From Artemia franciscana (Eukaryota; Arthropoda; Branchiopoda; Anostraca; Artemiidae): a stretch of DNA of 64,000 nucleotides. Below are positions 53,401 through 64,000 of this stretch, in pieces. How positions within the stretch are numbered: the stretch's first letter is position 1; every line of letters begins with the position of its first letter. The notes under the pieces are model-generated. The model saw nothing but the letters and a program-made list of their open reading frames with translations. It was not told where the DNA came from and ran no database searches. The stretch is taken from contig NC_088868.1 of the NCBI RefSeq assembly GCF_032884065.1, positions 40,439,677-40,503,676 of the forward strand, in the 5' to 3' direction. The position numbers were made by a program, and so were the translations under genes.

Positions 53401-54559
53401 TTATTTATTTTATCTATTTACAATTTAATTTTATTTATTCTTTTATGAAAGCGTTTCAAATAAATTATAATCTTCCATTAAAACTTGGTCTTTTGAGATA
53501 AAGAAAGTACAAAATATAAGTAAACTCCAATGAGTCCCAACTCTAAACATGACAAAGTGAGTCCAAACCCTTAATGACAACTAATTGCTTTCAAGATATA
53601 AAATGTCAAAATTTTGACATTTAAATATTTTGAAAATTTAGTCAAAATTTTTGACTAAGGCAAAGAATTCTACAGCCCTGAACTGAATTCCACCATCAAA
53701 TGATGGGAATCTGGTTTATCTGAGTTAATTATATTATTGCAAACTAACTACAAACTAATAAATTCAAACTAATTGAATTGTGAAGAAAAATTCAATGTTT
53801 CAGTTTCATTGTTAAAGTTGCAATTTTTACTTAACCTAACAAACCAATTCTCTTTGAATTCACTGTTGCGGTCCTTTTCGTCACTTAATTCAATTTTAGA
53901 CAGTCGGGATTGACAGAGTGCAAGTTTTAAAACTTATTGCATTCGACTCCTCAGCGTCATTTGATCAAGATGGTATTCGGTTGACTACAAATTAATTTGG
54001 ATACTATTTTACAGAAAAATTTAATCTGAAACAATAAGGGAGATGAGGTGAAAAAAGTGATTTTGATGCCCATTATATTCTAATACTGCTGTTTGAGAGT
54101 GATATATACAAATATAAACTTAAGAGCAAGATCGTGAAAAAGGATATATATTCTCAGCTGTCAAAAGAAGCTGAGGGAAAAAAGATTCTTTTTACCAAAC
54201 GACGAAAACTCGGCCATTAATAATGCGTAAGTAAAAGTCAAGTTTTTAAAAGTACTTGCAGAAACATTAAAGATGCCAAAAACAAATTGGCAAAGAAGTA
54301 AAAAAAATTCTTTGAAGAGACGGATAGGATCCGGAGTGACAAACATTCGAATTTCCCCAATTACAGTTCCTGATACAATGGTCAAAATTCAAATTTAAGA
54401 CTATACTAGTGGTTATCTGGTTTCTGTAATCAAGGGTATATATGGTATAATAAGATAATATATAGAGGAGTGCTTTTATTGACGTTAAAAGTAAAGATCG
54501 CCATCTAGTAGAGTCTAAGACTAATTTAAAGCTTAAATTTTGGAAGGGTGGCTATCTTC

Positions 54560-55190
54560 GGGGAAGTTATGACATTGATAGACTCTGGGATGGAAATTAG
54601 AGAGACAATTGCTAGGAACAGTTGAGAATTAAATTAAAGTGTTTGAAACTTGACAATGTAAAAGATGGATGGAATACTCTTAGGAAAATACCTTGTAAAG
54701 TGGCTAATGGTGTCTCAGGGATGAAAGTTAGAATCACATTAGGAAATATTAGTTAACAATTCTGAATATTTAATAGAGAGGAGAAGGGTCTTTTACAAGA
54801 AATTTCTAAGTGATATATAGATCCGAAGAAACCAAGAGAAATGTAAAGCAAGTCGAGAAAACACTAAAATTTGAACTAAGAAGGTGCCAAGTGGAGGCCA
54901 TGGATAAAATGCCGAGGATCTGAAAGATGCAGCTAGACGGCATAATAATAAACTATTGTACGAGCATAAAAATGGATAGAGAATCTGGAATTGTCCCAGT
55001 TAAATATAAGAATAAGGCAGCAGCTGGTGGTGAGGAAAGAGTTAAAGAGAGATGGTCTGAACGTTTTAAGAATTTGGTAAACCAGGATAGAATTGCAAGA
55101 AAAAATATAGAGAAAATAAAGTTTGTGACACCTTGGACGCGAAGGAAGATTTATTTTATGAGGAAGAATTAGCGACTTGCATGTGAAAAA
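54560..55190 (+). mobile_element. LINE linker-region fragment
   Basis: Plus-strand pieces LRIKLKCLKLDNVKDGWNTL, IFNREEKGLLQE, EKTLKFELRRCQVEAMDKM, ESGIVPVKYKNKAAAGGEER and VKERWSERFKNLVNQDRIAR are typical of the segment between endonuclease and RT in the same LINE family as the 12,300 remnant (from memory of the family). Broken by stops. It ends before the RT. Confidence 0.7.
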
Positions 55191-55199
55191 AGTAGAATT

Positions 55200-56099
55200 T
55201 TGCATTTTTTTTTGCCATAAGAAAGAAAACGGGTTGTATTTTTTTTTTGTAGTGGGAGGGGGCTTATCGAATCAATAGTCATAGAAGATCAGGAGACGGC
55301 TCCTTCGAATGGAAATTCAAAGTTTTACTGCCTTTTACAATTGGCCAAAAAAGTAGCACAGTAACAAGTCCCTCCCCAAAGGTTTTTCCTCCAAAACCGT
55401 CTGATGAAAATTTTGATGTTTACTGATTTTGATTTTGTTCAGCATAGTTAAAATGCTCAATGAACATGCTTTTGGGGATAACAGGACCTCCTGACGTTGG
55501 GAAAGGATGGTAATTTAATAAGTTCACTCATGGTTATATATTGTAGAATATTTCTAATTTTGAAGTATAAAGATATTTTTTAGGCGGGGGGGGGGGGTTT
55601 CTCCAAGACAATTTATTGTTGGAGGGCGTAAGTTTCTGGTGATGAGCTTTCAGATAAAACTTTTACACACAGAAAATTGCTGAGAATTCATATACGGAAT
55701 TCATTTTATTTATCCTACTTTCTCTTTGGCGACTTAGTTTTAGATTTGGAGACGGTTGAAGAGAGTTGCCAGGGAAAAATTTTCAGGCAGGTCAGAATTC
55801 TCTTGGGAATTCGCTTAAGGGGGAAGAAGTACACTACTGCGCAATTCTTCAGATTTTTGATATTGAAATATTGCGTGGGAGGAACTATCCATGGGAGGGG
55901 GGAGGTTCACGGTGAAACTGTTCAACAATTTTTTGATAAAAAATTTAAAACATCAAAATACAAAAAAAAGTAAAATTTATTTTAATAAAACTGAGAGGGA
56001 AAACAATTTGTTTCTCAATTGTTTTCTTTGCAAACTTTTTTTTTGGTAGAAATACGAAAAAAAGCATTTTTCTATTAAATACTCCTAAGATCCATTTTC
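55200..56099. other. No recognisable gene
   Basis: Degenerate repeat sequence resembling families A and D. A 98-codon ORF (55,677-55,973) ends in Lys-rich low-complexity sequence and shows no motif. Confidence 0.4.
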
Positions 56100-57049
56100 A
56101 AACTTTTTAAACTCCTTACTTTTCAGCTGAAAGTAAGGAGCGACATAGAAACTTTATTACGAATATGAGGGAGGTTGCTCCGCCGCAAAACCTTGCTTTT
56201 TATGCTAAAGTTTTTTGTTCTTTACAAAAAAGCTTTTTATTTTTCTAATTAAACGAAGTGTTTCAAGAGTCGTTCCTACAGAACTGGAACAGAATTCAAA
56301 CTTTAGCGTAAAGTGTGAGGTGTTGAGGAAGAGCAGCTCCCCGCGCCTTGTTTAGGATACGTAATAGTATCTGTTCGGTTTAAGTTTTAGTGTACCTCTT
56401 CACTTTCAGTTGAAAATACTTTTTTTTACGTAATTTCAGATCGTTCTAAGTAGTCTCAGGAAATCTGGCTATACCTCCACGGATAAATCTCTCCTCCCCA
56501 AGGATTTATTCTCTAAACAATTCAATTTGGGTGAAAATTTTCCCTGGACAACTTAGTCGGCTATTAGAAAGCAAGACATAAGAAGAATTGTGTACAAATT
56601 TTCTGGCAAAGACCCCTAACGTTAAATTTTCCCTGGAAAATTCACCCTCTGAAGACTTCCCTCCACACGGAAAATTATCCATTTGGAAGATACCACCAGC
56701 AAAAAATTCACCCCCCCCCCCAGAAAAAATGTATGTATACTTTATACAACAAACGTTATACGAAAACGATGGACAAATTTTTTATATTAAGCCTTTCCCC
56801 ATGGACTTTGTGGAGTTGTGATATTTCCAAAGGCATGTTTATTCGCCTTTCAACTATGCTGAACAAAATAAATATTTCAAAATTTTAATCAGATCCTTTT
56901 AAGCAAAAAGGGAGCGTGGGAGGGGGCCTAGTTGCTCTCCAATTATTTTGGTCAGTTACTAAGGGCATTAGAGCTTTTAATTTTTCTTTTATTGAATTAT
57001 TCCCCGAACGATATTCTAGGACCACTTGGTCGATACGATCATCCCTAAG

Positions 57050-57082
<33 letters not shown>

Positions 57083-57345
57083 GCCCGTGATCTTCCTTCT
57101 GGCAAAAATTTCAAAACTCCATGTTTTTCAGATAGAACCCTGAAACCTCTACAGAAGAGTTCACTGATACGAGGAATCTGAGGGTGTGATTTTCAATAAG
57201 CTTCTGTATCTGTTAGGCGGGTTATCTCCTTTTTTTGATACAATTGATATATCTACTGGAATCAAAACTCCGTCTTTTAGAGTTTTGGTTACTATTGAAT
57301 CGGGTTGGTCCTTTACTACAGATCGTTACAATGAGCTGTTCGCAT
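56100..57345 (+). repeat. Diverged family B/A copy
   Basis: Begins with an inverted B piece (GAAAGTAAGGAGCGACAT), then B forward (CTTTAGCGTAAAGTGTGAGG, TTTCAGTTGAAAA), then A anchors (GAGCGTGGGAGGGGGCCTAG, GGTCGATACGATCA, TACTATTGAATCGGG) up to a degenerate 3' end at about 57,340. A 30-odd-base A run lies at 57,051-57,080. Confidence 0.8.
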
Positions 57346-57504
57346 AAATTCGGAGGAACCTCTTCCTTGCTAGGATTTTCCTGGAATAAAGATTAAATTG
57401 CGATTTCAATTAACTCTTTGTTAAAGTTTTCCTTAGTAGTTGTCCGAGGTGATACCAATTTAAGTGACTTCTTTCCTCTTATTCTTAAGGATTAAATAAA
57501 AAAA

Positions 57505-59033
57505 GGGTTTAAAAAAAAGAGCTGGCCCTTGAGGAAGGAACAGCCCCTTTCTTATACGGAGTAATTTTTGTTCATTTTAAGTTTTAATGTCGCTCCTTAC
57601 TTTCAGTTAAAAAAAATTTTTTTTCATTTAATTTCTGAACATTTTGGAATTAATGCATGTTTTGATTTTGGCTCTCCACAAATGAATTATTAAAACGAAA
57701 TTTGCAGATTTTTTTTTTTTTTTGGCTCAATGGCTTTCTCTTAGTTTTGATCGGAGGACTTTCAGAAAAAAAGGTTGGGGGAGGAGGCCTAGTTGCCTTC
57801 CAGTCTTTAGCTACTTGAAAAGGCCACTAGAACTTTTAATTTTTTACAGATATTTTTATTAGAAAAAAGTATACGTAACTTACGAATTAACCTAATTAAT
57901 GAATTTCTATATTCGTATATTTTTATTACGTATATGAGAGGGTTTGCCCTCTTGTTAATACCTCGCTCTTTATACTAACGCTTCAATTTTGTCCAAATTC
58001 TTTAAGAATGGCCCCTGAATCACAAAGGCAATAGAATAAATAGGTAAAATTACTAAAAATACTTAAGCGTAAAGAGTGAGATATTTAGGGGGAGATGAAC
58101 ACCTCATATGCATAATAATTTCTGTTCGTTTTAAGTTTTAATGCTGGTCCTTACTTTTAGTTGAAAAAACTTTTTCATCTTTTTTTTATTGTTTTGTTTT
58201 TGAATTATGCGAGAAAATCCTGCGCCCCCTTCATGGAAATTCTCTTTCTCTATGACAAATTTCTCCATGAAAAGATCCTCCCACGTAACTTCCTCCCCTC
58301 AACCCCTCTCTTCCCCCAGAAAACAAAAAAAAACTGAAAATGTCCGTACATTTCCCAATAAACATTACTATAAGTAAACTCTGTTCAAAGTTTGTACCTT
58401 GCAGCCCCTCCATCGGAAACTGTGAGGGAGTAAGTCGTCCGCAAAGACATATTTATTAGGTTTTTTTCTATGTTGAACAAAATTGCTATCTCAAAATTTT
58501 GACTCGTTAACTGTGGGAAAAAAATGAGCGTGGGACTAGCTGCCATCCAATTTTTTGGTCACTTAAAAAGGGCACAAGAAATTTTAACTTCCGTTGGAAA
58601 GAACCCTTTAGTGACCTTCTAGGACCACTGGGTCGATACGATCATCCCTGGGAAAAAAATACAAATAAACAAACACGCAGGAGTGATGGGTCTTCTGGAA
58701 AAAATTATAAATTCCACATTTTTGTAGATAGGAACTTGAAACTCCTACATTAGGGTTCTCTGATTTGCTGAATCCGATGGTGTGATTTTCGTTAAAATTC
58801 TATGAATTTAGGGGGTGTTTTTGCCCTATTTTCCAAAATGAGGCAACTTTTCACAGGCCCCTTAAATCTTGATAGTTAATATTAAATTTGATGTAACTTA
58901 TATTTTTTAAATCAGGTTAAAAATCTTATTCTTTTGATCTATCTATTAGCATCAAGAATACGTTTTTTAGAGTTTGGTTTACTATTGAGCCAGGTCGCTC
59001 CTTACTACAGTTCGTTACCACGAACTGTTTGAT
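57505..59033 (+). repeat. Composite repeat B+A, copy 3
   Basis: B at 57,505-57,978 and A at 57,980-59,033, with the shared 3' end GTTACCACGAACTGTTTGA. The small ORFs in it are spurious. Confidence 0.88.
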
Positions 59034-59659
59034 ATTGCATAGCTTCTATACTAACTCATCCCATTTGGGATAGTTCAATATTTAGTCAGTAAGATGAGCT
59101 AAAGTGATGCATTGAAAATAAATATAACAAAGATAAAAACTAAAATTACTTAAAATCAAATAAAATTCCAAACCAATAACTAAAAACCACAAATACCAAT
59201 ATTTACAATTGTCGCTACTGTAAGTGAGCACCGCGGAAGCTAATGGAGTTTTTCAAGATAAAACCTTGAAAAATAGATATGAAATTTTATTTTTTTTGGT
59301 AGATTTGAACATAAAATTATTCTCGAGAGATTTATTCCACGATTAAAATAAATTCGTAGTTCAGAAAATTTTGCCTGCTATATATTCATCTTCTCAGTAA
59401 AACGCAAAAAGTTCTCAAGTAAGCTAATATTGGCACATATGTTTATATAATTCTTTTTTATATATTGGATTGTTTTATAATTGTAACCGTACCAATTTTG
59501 AAGCCTGTGTCGTTATAAAGGTTTCCAGAGACTAATACAGCAGTTTACTTTCTAACCCAACATGGTATTTCAGGGAAATTGGACCGTTAAAAAAAAAATT
59601 TTGGCTTAGATGTTAATTGCAGTTTAACACAGATATATATAGTTTTATGGTTTGTGTTT

Positions 59660-59830
59660 TTTTTATCGAAATACATGTATTTTACAAGCTTCACATATCA
59701 CAGGGATTTTATATTCACTTGGATTCTACTATAGGTACAACGCTTTGCCTGGTTGAGGAATTTAAAGTTCAAAAACTAATATTGGCAGTAGTGTATTTTG
59801 CTAAAGACTCCTGGTAGAAGCTATTTCCTC
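59660..59830 (+). mobile_element. Decayed 3' fragment of the same retroelement family as 45,200-47,056
   Basis: TTTGCCTGGTTGAGGAATTT, AAAGTTCAAAAACTAATATTGG and GTGTATTTTGCT align with the 3' region at 46,690-46,760 (TTTGCCTGGGTAGAGAATCT, GTGCCAAAAACC, GTGTATTCTCCT). The 66-codon ORF across it is probably not a gene. Confidence 0.45.
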
Positions 59831-59928
59831 GGGAACAAATAATTAATTTGCTTTTATTTTTGAGTGTATGTTAAACTCAAAGAATCTGTATTTGTCTTTG
59901 AAAATATTAAATAAAAAAAACAAGTTTT

Positions 59929-60177
59929 TTAACTGCAAGTAAGGAGCGACATTAAAACTTAAGACGAACAGAAATTATTCCGTGTATGAAAGGGGTCGTC
60001 CCCTCTTCAACGCATCGCTCTTTACGCTAAAGTTTGACTCTTTCTCACAACTCTACTTTTTAAAACAATAAAAAACTTTAGCATAAAGAGCGAGGCGTTG
60101 AAGAGGGAACGACCCTTTCATATACGGAATAATTTCTGTTCGTTTAAGTTTTAATGTCGTTCCTTACTTGCAGTTAA
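59929..60177. repeat. Long hairpin 1 (inverted B-type arms of ~107 nt)
   Basis: The left arm starts TTAACTGCAAGTAAGGAGCG and the right arm ends CGTTCCTTACTTGCAGTTAA. The arms share private variants (CTTGCAGTT instead of CTTTCAGTT; CCTCTTCAACG / CGTTGAAGAGG). The loop is about 35 nt of AT-rich sequence near 60,035-60,070. Confidence 0.9.
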
Positions 60178-60838
60178 AAAACATGTTTTTTATTTAATTT
60201 CTGACGGTTTTTTAATTAATGCATGTTTTAATTTTGGTTCACCTCACATGAATAATTAAAATGAAATATACATATTATTTTTTTTGGCTAAATGGCTTTC
60301 TCATAGTTTTGATCGGACGATTTTGATAAAAAAAAAAAGGAGCGGGGGAGGAGACCTAGTTGCACTCCTATTTTTGGTAAATTAAAAAGGCAACTAGAAT
60401 TTTTTTTACGAACGTTTTCATTAGTAATAAATGTATGTAACTTACAAATTAACTTACGTAACGAAATTCTACATTTGTATATTTTTATTACGTGTATGAG
60501 GGGGTTCTTCCCCTCGTTAATACCTCGCTCTTTACAATAAAGCTTCAATGTGGTCCCAATTCTTTAAGAATGACCCCTGAAGCACAAAAGCCATAAACAA
60601 ATAGTTTGAGAATGCTAAAAAATACTTTAGCGTAAAGAGTAAGGTATTGTGGAGGAGACAAAGTCCCTTATATACGTAATAATTTCTGTTCGTTTTAGGT
60701 TCTAATGGTGCTCCTTACTTCCACCTGAAAATAATGCTAGGAAATCCTTCAGCCCCTTCATGGAAATTTTTTTCCCTCATGATAAATTCCTCCATGGAAA
60801 GATCCTCCCACGTAACCCCCTCCCCCGACCCCCTTTAA
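60065..60838 (+). repeat. Composite repeat B+A, copy 4, 5' part
   Basis: B at 60,068-60,545 and the first ~300 nt of A, cut at about 60,838 in the CCCCTCCCCC region. The missing 3' part of A resumes at 62,298 after a hairpin and the Penelope-like copy. Confidence 0.8.
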
Positions 60839-60846
60839 CGTGAAAA

Positions 60847-61061
60847 CGACATTAAAACTTAAAACAAACAGAAATTACTTCGTATATGAAAGGGGCTGCT
60901 TCCTCATCTACGCCCCGCTCTTTACGCTAAAGTTTTTTACTGTTTTAAAAAGAAGAGTTGAGAGAAAGAGTCAAACTTTAGCGTAAAGAGCGGGGCGTTG
61001 ATGAGGAAGCAGCCCCTTTCATATACGAAGTAATTTCTGTTTGTTTTAAGTTTCAATGTCG
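60847..61061. repeat. Long hairpin 2 (inverted B-type arms of ~88 nt)
   Basis: The left arm CGACATTAAAACTTAAAACA..., the right arm ...TGTTTTAAGTTTCAATGTCG. The arms share GCCCCGCTC / GAGCGGGGC and CTTCCTCAT / ATGAGGAAG, which differ from hairpin 1. It lies just upstream of the Penelope-like copy. Confidence 0.9.
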
Positions 61062-61084
61062 CTTCTTACTTTCAGTTTAGAAAG

Positions 61085-62297
61085 CTTATTTTTTTTTATT
61101 TAATTACCACTAAAGTGTTACCCTTGTCTGCTTTTGTAATAATAATAATAGATTCACTCCTTCTTAAATTATTAGGAATCTTTATGTCTTTAATAGAATT
61201 GTTAGGGATTTCTGGTTTTAAAGCAAACTTTGAAAGGCTTTTAACTGTAGGATTACATTGAAAATTCGTCAAAACTTGTAAAAAAAAACTAAAAGACGTG
61301 AAAATTTTTTCAAATTCTATAATGTCAAGTTTCGACATAGTGTCAATATATACGAGTATTGATGTAAAAGCCGCAGACATTCTTCTTGAAAGAAAGATAT
61401 TAAGGAGTTTGGACATAATTAGTGGTGAAACAGTTCTGGAAGTCGGTGTAATTATGAATTTAGTTAGGTTGTGCAATACGTTCTTTTATTTTTTTAATTC
61501 AGAGCGGTTTTTTTTAACAAGTAAATAGTTTACCCATGGGGGCCCTCTCAAAGTCCTTTAGCAAATTGTTTTGTAGGAAATATTGAAACATTAGCGTTAG
61601 ATTCATATTTCTAAAACACAAATTTTGGGGGAGATACATGGATGACATATTTTCAGTATGGAATTATGGGGAGGAGGAATTAAAAAGTTTTTTAGAACAT
61701 CTTAATTTTTGGGAAGGTGTTTTAAAATTTATAATAGAATTAGGAGAGGATAAGAAACATCCATTTCTGGATGTTCTTCTTTTAAAAAATGAAAATAGTC
61801 TGGATTTTAAAATTTTACAGAAAACCTACTAACATTAATAGATTTTTGTCGTTCTTCTCTGGTCATGCTCGCCAAGTAAAAATTGGTTTAATCATATCCT
61901 TAACTGACTGCTTTCTTAGAATTTGTTCTCCAAATTCATCGAGGAGGAATTCTTGTTGTTACAGGAGAGTTTAATAAGTAACCATTATCCAGGCTGGTTA
62001 ATTGACCAGACTTTTTCAAAAAGAAGGAAAAAGTTTCTAGAATTTTCTAACAATATTCTGGAAAAAACAGAAATGAAAGATGTTTTTTCTTCTTTACCAT
62101 ATGTTCCAGTGCTGAGTGAAAACCTTAAAAGAATTTAAGAGCAACAAAGTGGGGTTTATAAAATCCCAAGTGCTTGTGGAAGATCTTATGCGGGAAATAC
62201 TAACCAGAATTTAAAAATGAGATTACTACAACATCATAAATCTATTTCATCGTCCTTAAAGCAAAATTCCAAACCTGAAGATTTCATGTCGGTTCTA
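61085..62297. mobile_element. Penelope-like element copy 2 with its 5' part inverted
   Basis: Plus strand from about 61,318: SSFDIVSIYTSIDV, LPMGALS, KFWGRYMDDIFSVW (RT motif C, near 61,628), KHPFLDVLLLKNENSLDFKI, RKPTNINRFLSFFSGHARQV, and from about 62,151 GVYKIPSACGRSYAGNTNQN, a GIY-YIG endonuclease motif with conserved Cys, Gly and a downstream Arg. The N-terminal signature (LRRSESIIIITKADKGNTLV) is on the minus strand at about 61,098-61,160, upstream. The segment that should lie between the halves (PKIHK region) is missing. Broken in several places. Confidence 0.85.
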
Positions 62298-62632
62298 TCA
62301 AAAATACAAAATTCCACATTCTTGTAGATAGGAGCTTGAAAATTCTACAATAAGGTTTTATGATACGCTGAATCTGATGGTGTGATTTTCGTTAAGATTG
62401 TATGATTTTTAGGAGGTGTTTCCCCCTATTTTCTAAAACGAGGCAAGTTTTCTCAGGGTCTTAACTTTTCATGGGCAAGACTAAGGTTGATGAAACTTAT
62501 ATATTTAAAATCAGCTTAAAAATGCAATTCTTTTGATGTAGCTATTCGTATCAAAATTTCATTTTTAGAGTTTCGGTTACTATTGAGCCGGGTCGCTCCG
62601 TACTACAGTTCGCTACCACGAACTGTTTGATT
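62298..62632 (+). repeat. Family A 3' part, probably the continuation of copy 4
   Basis: ATTCCACATTCTTGTAGATA through GGTCGCTCCGTACTACAGTT and ACGAACTGTTTGA. It is flanked on the left by the GIY-YIG end of the Penelope-like copy. Confidence 0.8.
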
Positions 62633-64000
62633 AATGCTGATAATTATAATGCTGATGATGAACACTGTATATGTGTTGGAAATATCCAGTTAAAACATTT
62701 TTATATATGTTCACTGTTGATTAAAAGGTTACATTCCTATTTTGAACTGTTATACTTTCATCATGGATAGGTAGTGTGGTCTTCGAAGTTATCTAGGTTT
62801 ACATTGACCCTTTTTTGAATAGGATTTATTAGTTTAAAACCTATCTTTCCTGTTATTTTAATACATTTATTTTTGATTGTTTCTGTTATTGTCTTCCCAT
62901 TGTTAGCTTTTCAATTCTTACAATGTGAATTGTTTTCAATGCTATTCAAGGTTATAACTTCACACAAAATTAATCTCTTGCATCACAGAATTACTAGAAG
63001 TTAAATTGCATGTTAAAAATCATGTTGAGGGGAATGGTTAATTTTTTGTGTTTATACTTCAAATCGTAAAACTATGGTGGTCAAAATTGATTTGATCCTA
63101 TAAAAGTCAAAAGTTTACAGACAATTTAAATCCTTTCATCAGAACAATATCTAAAGTACCAATACATCCAAACTCTTGTAAATAAGATATATTTTCAAGA
63201 CACAGCCAATAAGACATCATAAAAAAATACCCTTATCACAATCCTAAAACAAAGTATCCACGATATAGACAGCGAAATTCTTCAACAAAGAAATAAAAAT
63301 ATTGACAGATACTCCTCTTATCAACCAAAAAATATAATTAACGATATATCTGGATTACAAAACGAAATTAAACTGTAATATTCTTGGGTTCTTGATGGGC
63401 ATGGTATATTCGTATATGTCCACCCTTAGGTTTGTAGGGTGATTGTTCTCAGATATCAATATACCGTATACAAGTCTAAAGTTGAAAATTTCTCAATATT
63501 TGAATGATAAATAATAAGTGAATAATAGTCGAATATTAAATTCTTATGTATAGTTTCATTCCACTAGATATTAAGCACAATATTTGCTATATAAATTAAA
63601 CTTTTATAAATACAATAACATATAAATTCAATAAACAAAAGCCTTAGAAGACATAGTCATAAAGCAATCACACAATACTGATCCTACACTGATAAAATTA
63701 TTTTAAAAAATTTTCCAGGTTTTCGCTAAAATTTAAGTATCAAGCCAAAGATTCTTGATAGAATTACAAAAACATGCTTATAACCAATTCTTTAACAATA
63801 TATAAAAATTGTACCAGTCAATAACAAGCTAAACTAAGGTCATAGAAAAAACTTTGCCATAAAATAAGTTACTCATCGGAGCTTAAGAGCTATTCTAAAT
63901 TTAAGACGAGCAGAAATAAAGTCAAATAGTACATTTAAGCAGAAAATTAATGTAGATCACTAAAATTGAATAAGGAAAACCCAAAACTAACAGAGATTAA
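62633..64000. other. AT-rich sequence without recognisable genes
   Basis: No ORF of 60 codons or more and no repeat family I could match. 62,640-62,950 may be 3' untranslated sequence of the Penelope-like copy interrupted by the family A piece. Confidence 0.35.

Overview
This is an intron-rich, repeat-rich, AT-rich eukaryotic window. It has no operons, rRNA, recognisable tRNA genes or CRISPR array. Several interspersed repeats and LINE reading frames match what I remember of brine shrimp (Artemia) sequence, so a branchiopod crustacean is my best guess. That is recall and inference, not a database result.

Host genes: the only convincing ones are two head-to-tail C2H2 zinc-finger genes on the minus strand, about 20 kb apart, made by a segmental duplication of roughly 36,385-43,050 and 15,815-24,800. 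Gene 1 can be read as three coding exons (25,579-25,537; 21,957-21,787; 17,747-16,474). All junctions are phase 1 with GT..AG borders, and the total is 1,488 nt, an exact multiple of three. Gene 2 has the matching second exon (40,577-40,407) and finger exon (38,328-36,974), but its start exon was not found; a 100-N assembly gap lies close to where it should be. Both proteins have a conserved 57-codon N-terminal exon of unknown function, then 13 (gene 1) or 14 (gene 2) fingers joined by TGEKP linkers. Two alternating finger types recur. Gene 1 has lost its last finger, whose remains lie beyond the stop codon.

Layout: 1-9,350 is interspersed repeats (families A, B, D, E and a ~280-bp satellite-like array S). 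9,375-9,516 is a tRNA-derived SINE with a 12-bp target duplication. 12,300-13,315 is a LINE remnant. 14,579-15,509 holds two hAT-type MITEs with perfect 8-bp target duplications. 15,815-25,645 is zinc-finger gene 1, whose introns carry tandem repeats including a 5 x 44-bp minisatellite and a 4 x 240-bp array. 25,650-36,385 is repeats, LINE pieces, a fold-back element and a broken Penelope-like element. 36,385-43,050 is zinc-finger gene 2. 44,370-47,056 is a broken retroelement with a Penelope-related reverse transcriptase. 47,057-51,254 is a nearly complete but inactive RTE-type LINE sitting between two long (TA)n arrays. 51,840-55,190 is two more LINE pieces. 55,200-64,000 is copies of the A/B repeat family, long hairpins, and a second Penelope-like copy whose two halves face opposite ways.

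The zinc-finger genes are the functional content; the rest looks like transposon sediment. The duplicated introns give an internal reference that shows which tandem repeats arose after the gene duplication.
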